From Tulasnella sp. 424 (lineage: Eukaryota; Basidiomycota; Agaricomycetes; Cantharellales; Tulasnellaceae), in the NCBI GenBank assembly GCA_019633425.1, contig WSUB01000386.1:1-14404 (forward strand): 14,404 nucleotides of DNA. The letters are read 5' to 3'. The notes beneath the pieces are model-generated. The model did no database searches, had not been told where the DNA came from, and saw nothing but the letters and a program-made list of their open reading frames with translations. Position numbers and translations under genes: made by a program. Shown here in pieces: positions 1 through 9,145 of this stretch. The first letter of the stretch is position 1, and every line of letters starts with the position of its first letter.

Positions 1-285
1 CGGATACTCGGCGTGCGTGCGTGAACTGAATCATCGATACGGCCTCAAGGCTCCCAACTGCGACTGAGGAAGGAGGGGAGTGAAGACGGACTAGCTTCGT
101 TCGTCGACGATGACTAACAATGCGGGAGATAGATCGGGGTGTTCGGAGACCGAAGGGGAAAGTAAGTGATTTTAGCTTGGACTGAGTGAACAAGTATCGA
201 GGAGACTCACGACGTTGGAATTGTTCGGTATGCGCGTGGCAGCCCAGCTGGTTCCTAGAATGGAAATGACTGTATCAAGAGAAGC
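1..285 (-). pseudogene. NDE1: Remnant of alternative (type II) NADH dehydrogenase, copy 0, cut by the left edge
   Basis: Read on the minus strand, about 285-210 encodes TVISILGTSWAATR, matching the FAD-binding ILGSGWxATS start of type II NADH dehydrogenases. It ends at a good donor (GTGAGT, at about 204-209). Further along, about 85-67 encodes VFTPLLP, which corresponds to NYFLFTPLLP in the other copies. After a one-base frame change, VAVGSLEAVSMIQFT and ARRVS follow, as in the family. The usual block between GSGWxATS and the donor (SFLKNLDTEDYNV in relatives) is shortened to RIPNNSNV, and the NYF segment is hard to find. The frame break, missing residues and poor N-terminus indicate a pseudogene. 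It lies upstream of and divergent from kinase copy A, just as NADH dehydrogenase A lies upstream of kinase copy B, so it belongs to a preceding array unit. Confidence 0.7.
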
Positions 286-1461
286 CCCATCTTACGTCTG
301 TCAATCCAGCGAGCCAAGGATCGACGTGCCCGGCATGAGGTGCAGAGAGTGGAAGGCAACGGGGAGCATCGAGCAAAAATGGCTCAGCGCCTTTCGGACC
401 GATGACGTAACGGTCCACTGCGGTAAACTCAGGGTCTGAAAGGACGTCCAGCCAATGCTCAGAGTCTCCCCTCAGCTATTCCCCTGTCAACCCCCATCAC
501 CCTTCGTACCTTATTCACAACGTAGTTACTTTCCCCCAGAATTTTCCTTACCTGTTTTCCTTTCTCTGGTGGTGGAGCTGGAGCCGAGCAAATTCAACTC
601 TAGAGGACTTTACCTCTCGTGTCGGCTGTATTCAACCCATACTTCTCCCCTTCCAGTTGGTAGTTACTGGTTGTACGGTGCATAGTCTATGTCTGGTTTA
701 CTGCTCCCCCCCCCCCCTCCCGGCACGAGTCTGCTCGGGCCGCGGTAAACTTAAAGCTCAGATTGCCATGATATATCATCACCACTACCGCGTCGCGTCT
801 CGCCTCGTCATTCCAAGCTGAGGGACGCAAGACTATCAGATAGATTGGACTAACATTCCTGGCACCGCGAGACCTGTATTCTCCTGCTTTACCCTAAGTT
901 CTTCAATGAGACAAACCGCATCGTGAGCCTTGGCGTCTGTTCGACCATATCCGTACATACATTCCACCCCTCCGCCTACTCACCGAACGAATCAAATGAG
1001 ACACCCAACCACCATTCGCCAAGTCTGGCTTCACCCTGATGAGAGACATCTAGGACACCGACCCTATCATTCTAGGTCTGCACCACCATTCCCTACGTTT
1101 GATTTTTTTTTCCTTCCGGACCATCCCCGCGGATCGATTCATTCGACTTACTAGTTACCCTAAACACGCTGAGAAGTAACTTAGCTGTCCCCGACTCGGA
1201 ATTGGGCATCGCTAATTGATTCTACGCGTGCAACCGATTGTTGCACTGCAGCAACACGTGGTAGTATGGGGGTGTGCACTAGGGCCGCGCGTTCACTTGA
1301 AGTCCGGGTCGACCTGACTTATTCGAAGGAGAGATCCCAGGATGTGAAACTCAGCTGAAAGTAGCGGGCTCGCGGGTCCAAGGCAGTACAACGTTATCCT
1401 ATCTGCAACACGGGTCGCGGGGCGATGTTGTGCTGTGCAACGAACCATCCAAAAGAGAAAA
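286..1461. other. Non-coding spacer upstream of kinase copy A
   Basis: No gene is supported here. From about 455 on, the stretch aligns in patches with about 8060-9145 upstream of copy B. Shared pieces include CCGCGGTAAACTT versus CCGCAATAAACTT, the run AAGCTGAGGGACGCA versus AAGCTGAGAGACGCA, and the ATCAAATGAGAC motif. Many indels of varied length break any common reading frame, so it behaves as diverged intergenic DNA. A run of twelve C bases lies at about 706-717 and a run of T at about 1102-1110; copy B lacks the C run. The short open frames in the stretch are not conserved between copies. Confidence 0.7.
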
Positions 1462-1503
1462 GGCCTCGAAGGGACCCATGACTGTGGTATTCGCCTCGAG
1501 GCC
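1462..1503. promoter_or_regulatory. Inverted repeat GGCCTCGA / TCGAGGCC upstream of kinase copy A
   Basis: The arms at 1462-1469 and 1496-1503 are perfect reverse complements separated by 26 bases, about 50 bases upstream of the TATA-like box. The same pair occurs at the equivalent place in copy B (9146-9153 and 9189-9195). The sequence between the arms has diverged, so the arms look selectively kept. They could bind a dimeric regulator, but no factor is identified. Confidence 0.45.
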
Positions 1504-1554
1504 CAGAGGAGAGGGCACGAGCGCGCTTCACGACTTCTTCAGAGCTTCCCGCGT

Positions 1555-1560
1555 TATAAA
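1555..1560 (+). promoter_or_regulatory. TATA box of kinase copy A
   Basis: TATAAA lies 133 bases upstream of the proposed ATG. The surrounding GTTATAAAGAC is conserved in copy B at 9250-9255, 128 bases from its ATG. Conservation of both sequence and spacing in an otherwise drifting upstream region supports a core promoter. Confidence 0.6.
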
Positions 1561-1687
1561 GACCCTCCGATTCACTACTCCATCCCCCATACCAACCCCT
1601 GTCGCTTCCCCCCCCCCGGCGAAGCTCATACCTGACCGCCGACCTATCTCATCTCCGATTCTATTTACGTCAAACCACCCGACCCAA

Positions 1688-4173
1688 ATGGACCAAAAGA
1701 ACAGCGCCGACCGTCGCGGTTCGCAAGGACCCGATCCAGGCGATTCTGGCAGGACTTCCGAGCTAAGCAGCAAATTAGTACGTCCCGCCGGAATCACGAA
1801 GAGTCATCATAAGCACTTATTGCAGCCCATTCCTACGTAGAAGGATAAACTCCAGAGACTTGCGAAATGGCGAATCGATTCGTCCTCGATCGAATTCCCG
1901 GAAGACGCCCCCGAGTTTCGTGGAGGATTTGCGACGGTTTCACGAGGGGCTTTGATTTCCACCTCCGAGTTGGAAAGCAGCGAAGACGATTGGACAGATA
2001 CCGACGACGATGCAACAGACCCCGAAGACGAAAACGAGTCTCAGGGTAGATCGCCCAGGCGGAAGGTCAGTGCTGATGGGACTTGTTTTCTACAACAAGT
2101 CATTGAACAAATGGCCAACCTCCCAATTTTAGGCGATAGCGGTGAAGAAAATGAAGATCGAGGATGGAAAGGACAAAGAGCGAGTATTGGGAGTGAGAAC
2201 AAGTCATCCCCGTCGACCTCTCGCACAGCGCTAAAGTCCTCTCAGTTGGCACTCAGGGAAGCGGGATTCTTAACAGAGCTTTCTCACGGAAACATTGTCA
2301 AGCTTGAAGGATTTGTTGAAGATCTGTCCAAGAATAGGGTCTGGCTGGTGTTTCCCTGGGCGGACAACAGAAATTTAAAGGACTTTGTGGCCTCAGCCGA
2401 CTGGGAAATACCGGAACGAATATGGCTGGTAAGATCAGGACGCTATACTTCATGGCACCATCTGAGAAACTGTATGATAGATCGCAGGCGTGGCTGGAGG
2501 AGTGAAGTACCTTCATAATCAGAATCCGCCGATCTACCATGGCGACCTCAAATCGGTGGGTCCGGATGTTACTGCGATATGACTTTCGGCAAGCTGAAAC
2601 TCTACACTGCATAGGCCAACGTGCTGGTAAATGCGGGCTGTTACGCAATCATAACGGACTTTGGCTCCGCACGTCGTCTCACGAAAAAGGATCCTCCTGT
2701 GCGATCCGAGAAAAGCAAAAAGGGAGCGCAGCCAGCGCTGTCGCTCGAGACCGAATTTTGTGAAGCCACTAATACCATGACGCTGAAGGGAAATCAATTT
2801 ACGCTTCGTTGGGCGGCTCCGGAGCTGCTTATGGAAGATGAACCTGGCCTATGGAGCGACATCTGGGCACTGGGCTGGATTTTTTACGAGGTATACCAAA
2901 ATCCGGGTATTGTTCTCGACGGAAGCTTACAATCGGTGCTGAAATAGGTTCTAACGAATTCAATTCCGTTTCAAAATGTCCAAAGGGACTCCGCCGTTTT
3001 CATACATGTTATTCAGGGAAAGGTCCCATCCGTCGCTGACCACGCCAGCATGGTGTTGATCCGGGCACTTTACTCGCTCATGATCACGTGTTGGAGCATC
3101 GATCCCAGCAAGCGGCCAACGGCTGAGGAGTGCCGAAATTCAATGAATCATATGGCGAGTGGTGTCAGTTTTGGGGTTACTTGAACACAATCTGACCTAT
3201 TTCCATACAGCCAATGATTAGTCCGGATCAGCAGCGGGCCGCAAGTACATCGGTTTCACGAACTCGCTCTCCTGAGCTTCTTATAAAAATGGGATACATG
3301 CATAGACTTCAGCATGACTATATCAATGCCTCAAAATTTCTTACCGAAGCTTTGGGCATCTATACGGAAACTGCGAACAATGCAGGAAAAGCCGCTGCTC
3401 TCAGCGATCTTGCCGACATGAATCGGCTTCAAAGCAATTGCAGCGAGGCCGTTAAGCTCTACTCGGAGGCCATCCAAATCTACACTGACCTCGGGATGAA
3501 GCACCAAAGAGCCAGCCCTCTGTGGGGTCTTGCTGATGTCCGTCGGGTTCAAAAGAAGTACAATGAAGCCGTTACATTATACTCCGAGGTTATACAAATC
3601 TGCACCGAAACCGGCGACAAAACGAGGAAAGCCGGCGCTTTGCGCGGTCTTGCTCATGCGCATCGGACCCAAGCGGAGTATAGCAAAGCCGTTCCGCTCT
3701 ACTCCGAGGTCGCCCAAATCTGCGCTGACATCGGCGACAGAGGAGGGAGAGCCGACGCTCTGTGTGGCCTCGCTGATGTGAATCGGTTTCAAAACCAGTA
3801 CAGCAAAGCCGTTCCGCTTTACTCCGAGGCAGTCCAAATTTTCACCGACATCGGCAACCGACAAGGAAGAACCAACGCTATGTGGGGTCTCGCTCATGTG
3901 TATCGGCTTCAAAAGCAGTACACCCAGGCCGTTCAGCTTTTCTCCGAAGTCCTGCAGATTCGCATCGACATTGGCAACAGACAGGGAGAAGCCTGGGCTC
4001 TGATGGGCCTTGCCGACGTCCATCACGACCGGGATCAGCACGAAGACGCAATACGTCTTTATGGACAAGCCGCTGGGATGTTTGAAGAAGTCGGACTTAC
4101 TCAGGATGCGGCAGTCGCATCAAACCACGCCTCCCGAATCCGTCAAAAACTCAAACCGGCCGTGGCGGAATGA
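1688..4173 (+). CDS. Ser/Thr protein kinase-TPR fusion protein, copy A (8 exons, 692 aa)
   Basis: Predicted exons: 1688-1777, 1841-2065, 2133-2192, 2246-2428, 2481-2555, 2615-2890, 2948-3154, 3211-4173. Every junction is phase 0 and no stop interrupts the frame. Introns are 52-67 nt and GT-AG except the last (GC-AG). Residues 1-30 are a polar leader. The kinase domain spans roughly 55-370: a variant glycine loop (FRGGFATV), a 33-residue acidic linker, the beta-3 lysine in AIAVKKMKI, an alpha-C glutamate in LREAGFL, the hinge LVFPWAD, a non-RD catalytic loop HGDLKSANVLV, TDFGSA, a long basic activation loop, WAAPELL, SDIWALGW, and CWSIDPSKRPTAEEC. Seven 40-residue TPR units follow (about 395-674). 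No signal peptide or membrane segment is visible, so it is probably cytosolic. The lysine, catalytic aspartate, asparagine and DFG are present, so it may be active although it lacks HRD. It likely phosphorylates partners bound by the TPRs; substrates are unknown. Copy B supports every exon border. Confidence 0.9.
3155..3210 (+). other. GC-AG intron joining kinase and TPR parts, copy A
   Basis: The exon ends in ATG at 3152-3154 and is followed by GCGAGT; the acceptor is CATACAG at 3210. Using the GT two codons downstream would shift the frame and hit TAG at once, so the GC donor is needed to join kinase to TPR. If the intron is retained, translation adds nine codons and stops at TGA 3182-3184. 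Copy B has the same donor, length (56 nt) and stop position. Confidence 0.75.
3277..4116 (+). repeat. Seven tandem 40-codon TPR units in copy A
   Basis: The units repeat every 120 bases with the core pattern AxALWGLADVxRLQxxY followed by SEAVxLYSEVxQIxTDIG. Positions around the helix A/B turn and the residues just before RLQ vary most from unit to unit, while framework residues (Trp/Gly, Leu-Ala-Asp, Tyr-Ser-Glu, Asp-Ile-Gly) are kept. The first unit is more diverged (SPELLIKMGYM) and the seventh is degenerate and charged (HHDRDQHED). A capping segment ending in KPAVAE follows. DNA similarity between units makes the array prone to unequal exchange. Confidence 0.88.
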
Positions 4174-4491
4174 TGTTTCGGCGAGACATTTCGAGATCGA
4201 GCGAGATTCGGTTTTTGATACTCTGACTGTATTTCGTGTTATGCATCTTTCTGCACAAGACTGTGAGCTATGTATCCTGTTGACCGGAAATCTGGTACTC
4301 CGTCTCGCTCGTATATATGTATTTTTGTTCATGTGACGCATCCGAATCGATTAGTAACACCCTGTCGGCTGAAAATCCTGTATTTTGGACTTATCTCATC
4401 GTTCTCCTCTCGTCTGGATAGGTCCAGGTCGAATGGAGCCGCTACAGAGCAACGTTTCCTGGAGTATGAAGTGGAACGTACGTTTGAATCG
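4174..4491. other. 3' spacer of kinase copy A
   Basis: Directly after the stop, the sequence tracks copy B closely (TGATGTTTCG, ATTTCGAxATCGAGCGAGATTCGG, TTTCGTGTTATGCAT), with indels that are not multiples of three. It is best read as the 3' untranslated and termination region of the kinase gene. No gene is seen. Confidence 0.6.
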
Positions 4492-4496
4492 GCAGG

Positions 4497-4752
4497 TGTT
4501 AGGTCGGTACGGATGTACTGAGACCTCGCTTGATCTTTCGGTAGCACTCGATAGACTGTCGAAACTGTAGTTATTGAGTAGTCGGTTTATCGAATACAAA
4601 GAGTAAAAGATAAGGAAAGAAAGAGAGAGAGAAATTGTGAGGTCGGTGTTATAACAGGGATATCCGTGCGCGTGCTTAGCTAACTACTAATTCTCCGTTT
4701 CTCCGTTGTTAGGTTCCTAATCGGGTATCTCCGGTAAGTCCCCGCCCTTACA
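4497..4752. mobile_element. Solo LTR of a retrotransposon (256 bp) with 5-bp target-site duplication
   Basis: The element starts TGTTAGG and ends CCTTACA, the TG...CA ends typical of LTRs with a short imperfect inverted repeat (six of seven bases). It is flanked by GCAGG on the left (4492-4496) and GCAGG on the right (4753-4757). Copy B has a single uninterrupted GCAGG at the equivalent site (12064-12068), giving a clean empty site. There is an A-rich and GA-rich middle (about 4600-4632) and no open frame. No second LTR or internal gag/pol occurs in the window, so this is most likely a solo LTR left by LTR-LTR recombination. The superfamily (Copia or Gypsy) cannot be told from the sequence. 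Confidence 0.87.
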
Positions 4753-4757
4753 GCAGG

Positions 4758-5280
4758 CCCGTCGACTACCGTGACCGTACCTTGCAGTCGAAGTTGAGCT
4801 AAACTCTAAACATTTGGAAGATCGTCACCGTAAGCACTATCCCACCGAAATACGACCGTGATTTTTGAAATTGTTTCATTCATTGCGGCGCTGTCTGGTA
4901 CTGTAGAAAGCCCGCTGGGGCGTATGTACATAGATTTCCTCGACGACCAAAACAGCACGCTTTCCTGCGCAATACGGTCCCAAGGACATTATAAGGACGC
5001 TCAAACCGACATTACATATGTGAATATTATCATGCGTGAACATCAAGCGGGCAGGCAAAAGAGATAAGAGTCAGGCAAGTTGAAGTAGTAGTGGTGCTCT
5101 GGAGAAAAGAGGTAACGTATGCGGATAGCCGAGAAGAGCAGGATCGAGAGAGAGAGAGCAAACGAAGAAAGACAAAGGAAGAAGGAAGGAAAGGAAAGGA
5201 GCTTATTGTCTATGGATGAGATGAATGGTGAGGAACGCATATAGTAGATAGAAAAAAAGCTTCGAAGATGCTGGACGGTT
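4758..5280. other. Conserved non-coding block between convergent genes, unit A
   Basis: This stretch is strongly similar to 12069-12600 in unit B. Near-identical pieces are TTTCATTCATTGCGGCGCTGT, AGAAAGCCCGCTGGGGCGT, CGACGACCAAAAC, GACATTACATATGT and ATATTATCATGCGTGAACATCAAGC. It ends in a purine-rich tract on the plus strand (about 5135-5202, including a short GA run), which is a pyrimidine tract for the minus-strand dehydrogenase gene. Single-base indels between copies break all frames, so it is probably 3' untranslated or terminator sequence of the two converging genes, or an unrecognised older relic. Confidence 0.5.
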
Positions 5281-5289
5281 TCGAAAGTT

Positions 5290-7410
5290 CACGTCAGTGT
5301 TTAAAACCAACATTCAATCAGCCATTGAACACTCTCAAAGGCCCCAAATCCAACTCACCGTCCGAACCCCTTAACCTCCAACCAATCGCTCAACACTAAG
5401 GTCCTATTCCTCAACGACTCGAACAACGACGAAACGTATGCACTCCTCCAGAAAAGGAAAGTCGCGACACCGCTCGAGGCGAACTAGACACAAACATGAA
5501 TCAATTGAGATCAACCGCCCAAAGAAGAGAATAGGCAATGTACTCACGTTCTCGTTCATGAAGGGTGAGTCAGCGATAGCTTTATCCGAACCGATGTACG
5601 CCACGCCTCCCTGATGGCTGTAATGGAAAGGACAGATCTTGCCAGCCTTGTGCCGCTTGACGATCGATTCAATTTCCTCGGTGTTGTTCTGCTTAAAAAA
5701 CTCTCTTAGGTTGACGTCTAGGTTTCCATTGCAGAAGAAAAGCGGACGACGCACCCTGGCTTTACCCTCAGGACCCTCGGGGAACCACTGTTCTCTCCGC
5801 ACAATTCCCAAGCTTCTTCTCGAGCGCTTCCTTCTTGGCGAGTTGACCGGGAATACGAACGAGATATTGGACCTCTTGAGTCGCCACTTGGGCTGTCGGT
5901 GCATACGAGGTAGCAATGCACTGTCGAAAAGCCACCGATCGCGTCAGTTTCAGAATTAGTGTTTCATTTTCGCGAGGTTGTACTTACATCTCCGATCGCA
6001 TCAACGCTGTTCACGCCCAACAACCTCAAATAATCATCCGCAACAAACCCCTCTAATTCGTCTGATGCTGCGGCAACTGGGCCACCAAGTCTCTCCTGAT
6101 GGGCCTGCTAACGTTGCCCACGGCCCAAACCAACGGTCCGTACGAAAGCTGCCCGCTTTGTCTCTTGTCGCTTTTGACGACGACCGTCTTGTCTTCCACT
6201 TCCTTCACCATGGTCTTGGTGAGGATCAAAAAATTTTGCTTCTTGAACGTCGACTCGGTGAACTCGCGGCTGAACATGGGCAAGACGTCGGGTAGAGCCT
6301 TGATGAGGGTGATTGTGAGCTTGTCGGCGAGTTCGGGGTACCAGGATCGGAGGTTTGATGAAGCCGTGTAGTTCGCCGGAGAATTCGACGCCTTTGGGAC
6401 CCCCGCCGACTACGGTTACAGGGTGGACACAAGGTTAGTCAGACATACGACGGCTTTCAAAGTCGTTACAGCTCCCCAGACTTACTCGTGTGTATTAAAC
6501 GGTCAACTTCTTCCTCGCTCTGGTCAGGGAACGCGGCGGATTCGACGCAGTCCAGAACGCGCTCGCGGAGCTTCTCGGCGTCGGGAAGTTCCTTCACGAA
6601 GCACGAATGTTAATAGCTACAGGCGAGGAAGAAGGACATCACGACCAGCAAAAAAAAGCTTACGCAAAACCAACGTATTCCAAGCTCCCTGCTCTCACCT
6701 CCCTGACACCGGGAACGCCAAAGGCCTACGCCTCGGCCAACAGCGTAGACCAGGATATCGTAGGGGATGGTCATGTTTTTGACGTCTCCCTTGATATCTG
6801 ACAAGTCGGCGATGGTGACTTGTTTGTTGTGAGAGTCGGCTTTGAGAGCTTTAGCTTCGTAGATGGATACTCGACAGGCGTTGTGTCGGGCGACGTAGCG
6901 GGTGGATTGGATGATCAAGCGGGTTTCGAGAGTTTCGACTCCGAGTGAGGGAAGGAGAGGCGTGAAGAGGAAGTAGTTTCCGGGCCTAACGAGGACCTAA
7001 GGTGCGTGCAATGGGACCCAGAATAAGAACCAGTGTGGATTAGGGAATTGCAATTTTGACTGAGTGAACGGCGGCGTAATCCTCAGTGTCCATATTCTTC
7101 ATTATGCTCTTATCAGCTCACCCACTCCCGAGAATTACGACGGTCTTCTTGTCCTTGTCAAAAGGATTTGCCATGCCGGTGGGTGAGTCTCCTTGGTCGC
7201 AAAGTCCATAAAAGCTGCGGTCGCGCCGAGGAAGAGTGACCAGGGTGACCCGATTGAAGGTCGTCAGCGCTCGATGCCATCGTGGTCCTGCTGGGATAGC
7301 GTCCTGAGTTTCGATGGCGCGAGCTGTCCGAGACGTCGTGGATAGCCTTGAGGAGGTGGAAGATCCAACTGGCAGGGTTCGAGCGGCGACGGTATTGAGG
7401 GTCCTCCTTG
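5290..7410 (-). pseudogene. NDE1: Alternative (type II) NADH:ubiquinone oxidoreductase pseudogene, copy A
   Basis: The family is a single-chain FAD enzyme of the mitochondrial inner membrane that oxidises NADH without pumping protons. Minus-strand exons recognisable by homology: about 7405-7085 (Ser/Thr/Arg-rich presequence, then KKTVVILGSG), 6996-6699 (NYFLFTPLLPSL, IPYDILVYAVG), about 6605-6486 (KELPDAEKLRERV), 6409-5988 (VGGGPKGVEFSGEL, LVWAVGN), 5920-5548 (ATSYAPTAQVATQE, PFHYSHQGGVAYIGSDKAIA), 5483-5359 (ASSGVATFLFWRSAY) and a last exon ending at 5296. Damage: TGG to TGA in GSGWGAT at 7118-7120 and loss of the adjacent donor; a frameshift and TAG at 6726-6728; a frameshift near FIKPP; Thr to Lys in the GGGPTG NADH-binding motif; TAG at 6053-6055; a frame break before the PEGPEG motif; and the last acceptor changed from AG to AC (5297-5298). 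No functional product is expected. Confidence 0.9.
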
Positions 7411-8059
7411 CAGCTGGTCAAGATTGTGGACTATTTCGGCGAGCACTCGGTGCCGTGCTTGACGCTCGACGTACGTAAGGTTGCGGGTAGGGGAGAGATA
7501 GGGATTGGGGTACTTGCGAGGGAGTGACAAGCAGAAGGGTCACGGTGCAGACCAGAATGGAATATTCTCGAGCGATAGTGACGGCGCTTGTTGTATACCC
7601 CAACGATCGGACGCTCAATGGGTTTCCCGGACTAGGTATAGTCTGAACTGAGAGGCCAAGGAACTATGGTTGAGGAGTGGTACGGGGTGGTCGTGATACG
7701 GAAGGAAAAAGACAGAAGTGACGTAAGCACCTGTGCCTGAACACTTTGGGTTGACAACCACCCGATCTATTTCTCAGTGAGTACCTTGTCATCAGGTAAT
7801 GGTCAATAGGCTCGTAGTACCACCTTAAGGACAGGAGTATGATCTCTCGCTAGGCACTTCGCAACTGATGCAGGTTCACAATGCCAAGTCGGTTCTGGGC
7901 ACTGCACTGGTAGGCTCGCACGTGATCTAGGTTAGAACTCGACAAGATTTTTGCCGCCCTCCCACAACCAGCCAACCCTCGTTCCTTCCAACTCGTTCAT
8001 TCCTCTCGAGCCCCAGATTTCTCGAAGCGGACATGGATGCATATGGCCGCATCTACGTC
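7411..8059. other. Spacer between divergent NADH dehydrogenase A and kinase copy B
   Basis: This would hold the 5' flank of the minus-strand dehydrogenase gene and the far upstream DNA of kinase copy B. I see no conserved gene, repeat or RNA structure. The open frames here overlap in several registers and have no recognisable protein pattern. Confidence 0.55.
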
Positions 8060-9145
8060 TGAACCCCTCAGATTCCCTCAGTCCCCCAGTTGGAGTGCGG
8101 AGTCCGCATCATTATCCTTACCTTATTCCCAGCGTCGCTACTTGCTTTACTTTCTCCGATTGTGGACCTGGAGATGGACAAATCCGACTCCCCACCCAAC
8201 TGATGTCTCTCTTTCGCCTTCCAGTTGGTTGTAAGGTACCTAGCTTAATTCTTCTCCCCTTACCACACTAGTCTGCTCCCGCCGCAATAAACTTCTATTG
8301 CCAGGCGTCATCATCATTACCGCGTCCGTCATCGCAAGCTGAGAGACGCAGAGCGATCAGATAGACTGGATTGACATTCCTAGCAAAGCGAGACATGTAA
8401 CCTCCCGCTTTAGCCTGAGCTCCTGAAAAGGAGCATAGGGGGCCTCGGCGTTTGACTGATTTCTTTGACACATACGAGCATTTGAATCTACTACCAGTTC
8501 ACCACGCACGCCGAGCATCCTCAGAACCCTTCAATCGGCGTCCCAGCTTGTATATTTCTTGCTCGGCAGACGTGTTTCGATTAGACACGGCCGCTCCCTC
8601 ACCGCACGGATCAAACGAGACTCCCAACGATGCAACCCACCTTTCGCCAAATCCAGCTTTCCTCTGATTAGAAAGATCAAGCGCACCAAAAAAGTTTGAT
8701 CCTATCATTCCAAATTTGCACTTCCATTTCCTATCTTTGGTTTTTAATCTTTTCTTTTTGGGCGAACCCTCCCCGCCGATCTATTAATATCATTCCGCCT
8801 ACAAGTTACGCCAAACGCACTGAAAGTAACTTAGGTGCCCAGGGATACTAAAACAAAGTAGGCACCGCCAATCGATTCAAAGCACCCAATCGATTGTAAT
8901 GTGTTGCGCTGTGTGTACTAAGGCCACGCGTTCACTGGGTCGACCGATTAGAAGGCGAAAGCCCGGAACACGGAACTCAGTAATAAGTTCCCGTGTTTGC
9001 AGATATGATAGGGAAGGCCTTAATGAGACCGAAAGGGTACTTGGTGAAAGTGTATAGGTTTCAGCAGTGCAGAGCTATCTTAGTTAAAGCACCGGCTCGC
9101 GGGCCTGGCACGTGGCGCCGTTCAGCGAACATTCCCGGAATGAAA
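8060..9145. other. Non-coding spacer upstream of kinase copy B
   Basis: This is the counterpart of about 455-1461 upstream of copy A, aligning in blocks (AGACTGGATTGACATTCCTAG, ATCAAACGAGAC, GCCACGCGTTCACT). Two segments are mostly absent from unit A: about 8460-8580 and about 8985-9085. Neither has clear terminal repeats or target-site duplications, so I do not call them mobile elements. No gene is seen. Confidence 0.6.

Larger units (their letters stand above)
455..7130. repeat. Tandem array unit A (kinase-TPR plus NADH dehydrogenase)
   Basis: Unit A aligns with 8060-14404 in the same order and orientation: promoter block, kinase-TPR, 3' spacer, dehydrogenase. Offsets are about 7.5 kb in the promoter, 7.68-7.69 kb in the kinase and 7.3 kb in the dehydrogenase; the drop reflects the solo LTR and one TPR unit present in A and absent in B. 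Copy 0 at the left edge lies about 6.9 kb before copy A of the dehydrogenase, so the array has at least three members. The left and right limits are approximate. Confidence 0.8.

Noticed and set aside
1430..1840. Open frame of 136 codons starting upstream of the TATA box
   Set aside because: It runs through the promoter and intron 1 and is not kept in copy B; the ATG at 1688 downstream of the TATA box fits both copies.
2891..2947. Apparent end of the kinase at TAG 2945-2947
   Set aside because: The TAG is the acceptor of a 57-nt intron; splicing gives VLTNSIPFQNVQRDSA, the expected kinase subdomain X continuation, and copy B agrees.
3001..3030. Possible extra intron at GGAAAGGTCCCATCC in kinase exon 7
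   Set aside because: In copy B the same place reads GGAAAGCTCCC without a GT, and the frame stays open and family-like across it.
3577..4068. Long minus-strand open frame opposite the TPR array of copy A (also 11025-11642 in copy B)
   Set aside because: Its internal repeats mirror the 120-base period of the TPR coding strand, so it is an antisense shadow; there is no independent protein pattern or start context.
5135..5202. GA-rich tract considered as a microsatellite-driven feature or origin
   Set aside because: It is an ordinary purine-rich stretch shared with unit B at about 12459-12515 with only short perfect repeats; nothing further is supported.
8460..8580. Extra segment upstream of kinase copy B considered as a possible mobile insertion
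   Set aside because: No terminal repeats, target-site duplication or coding content could be found.
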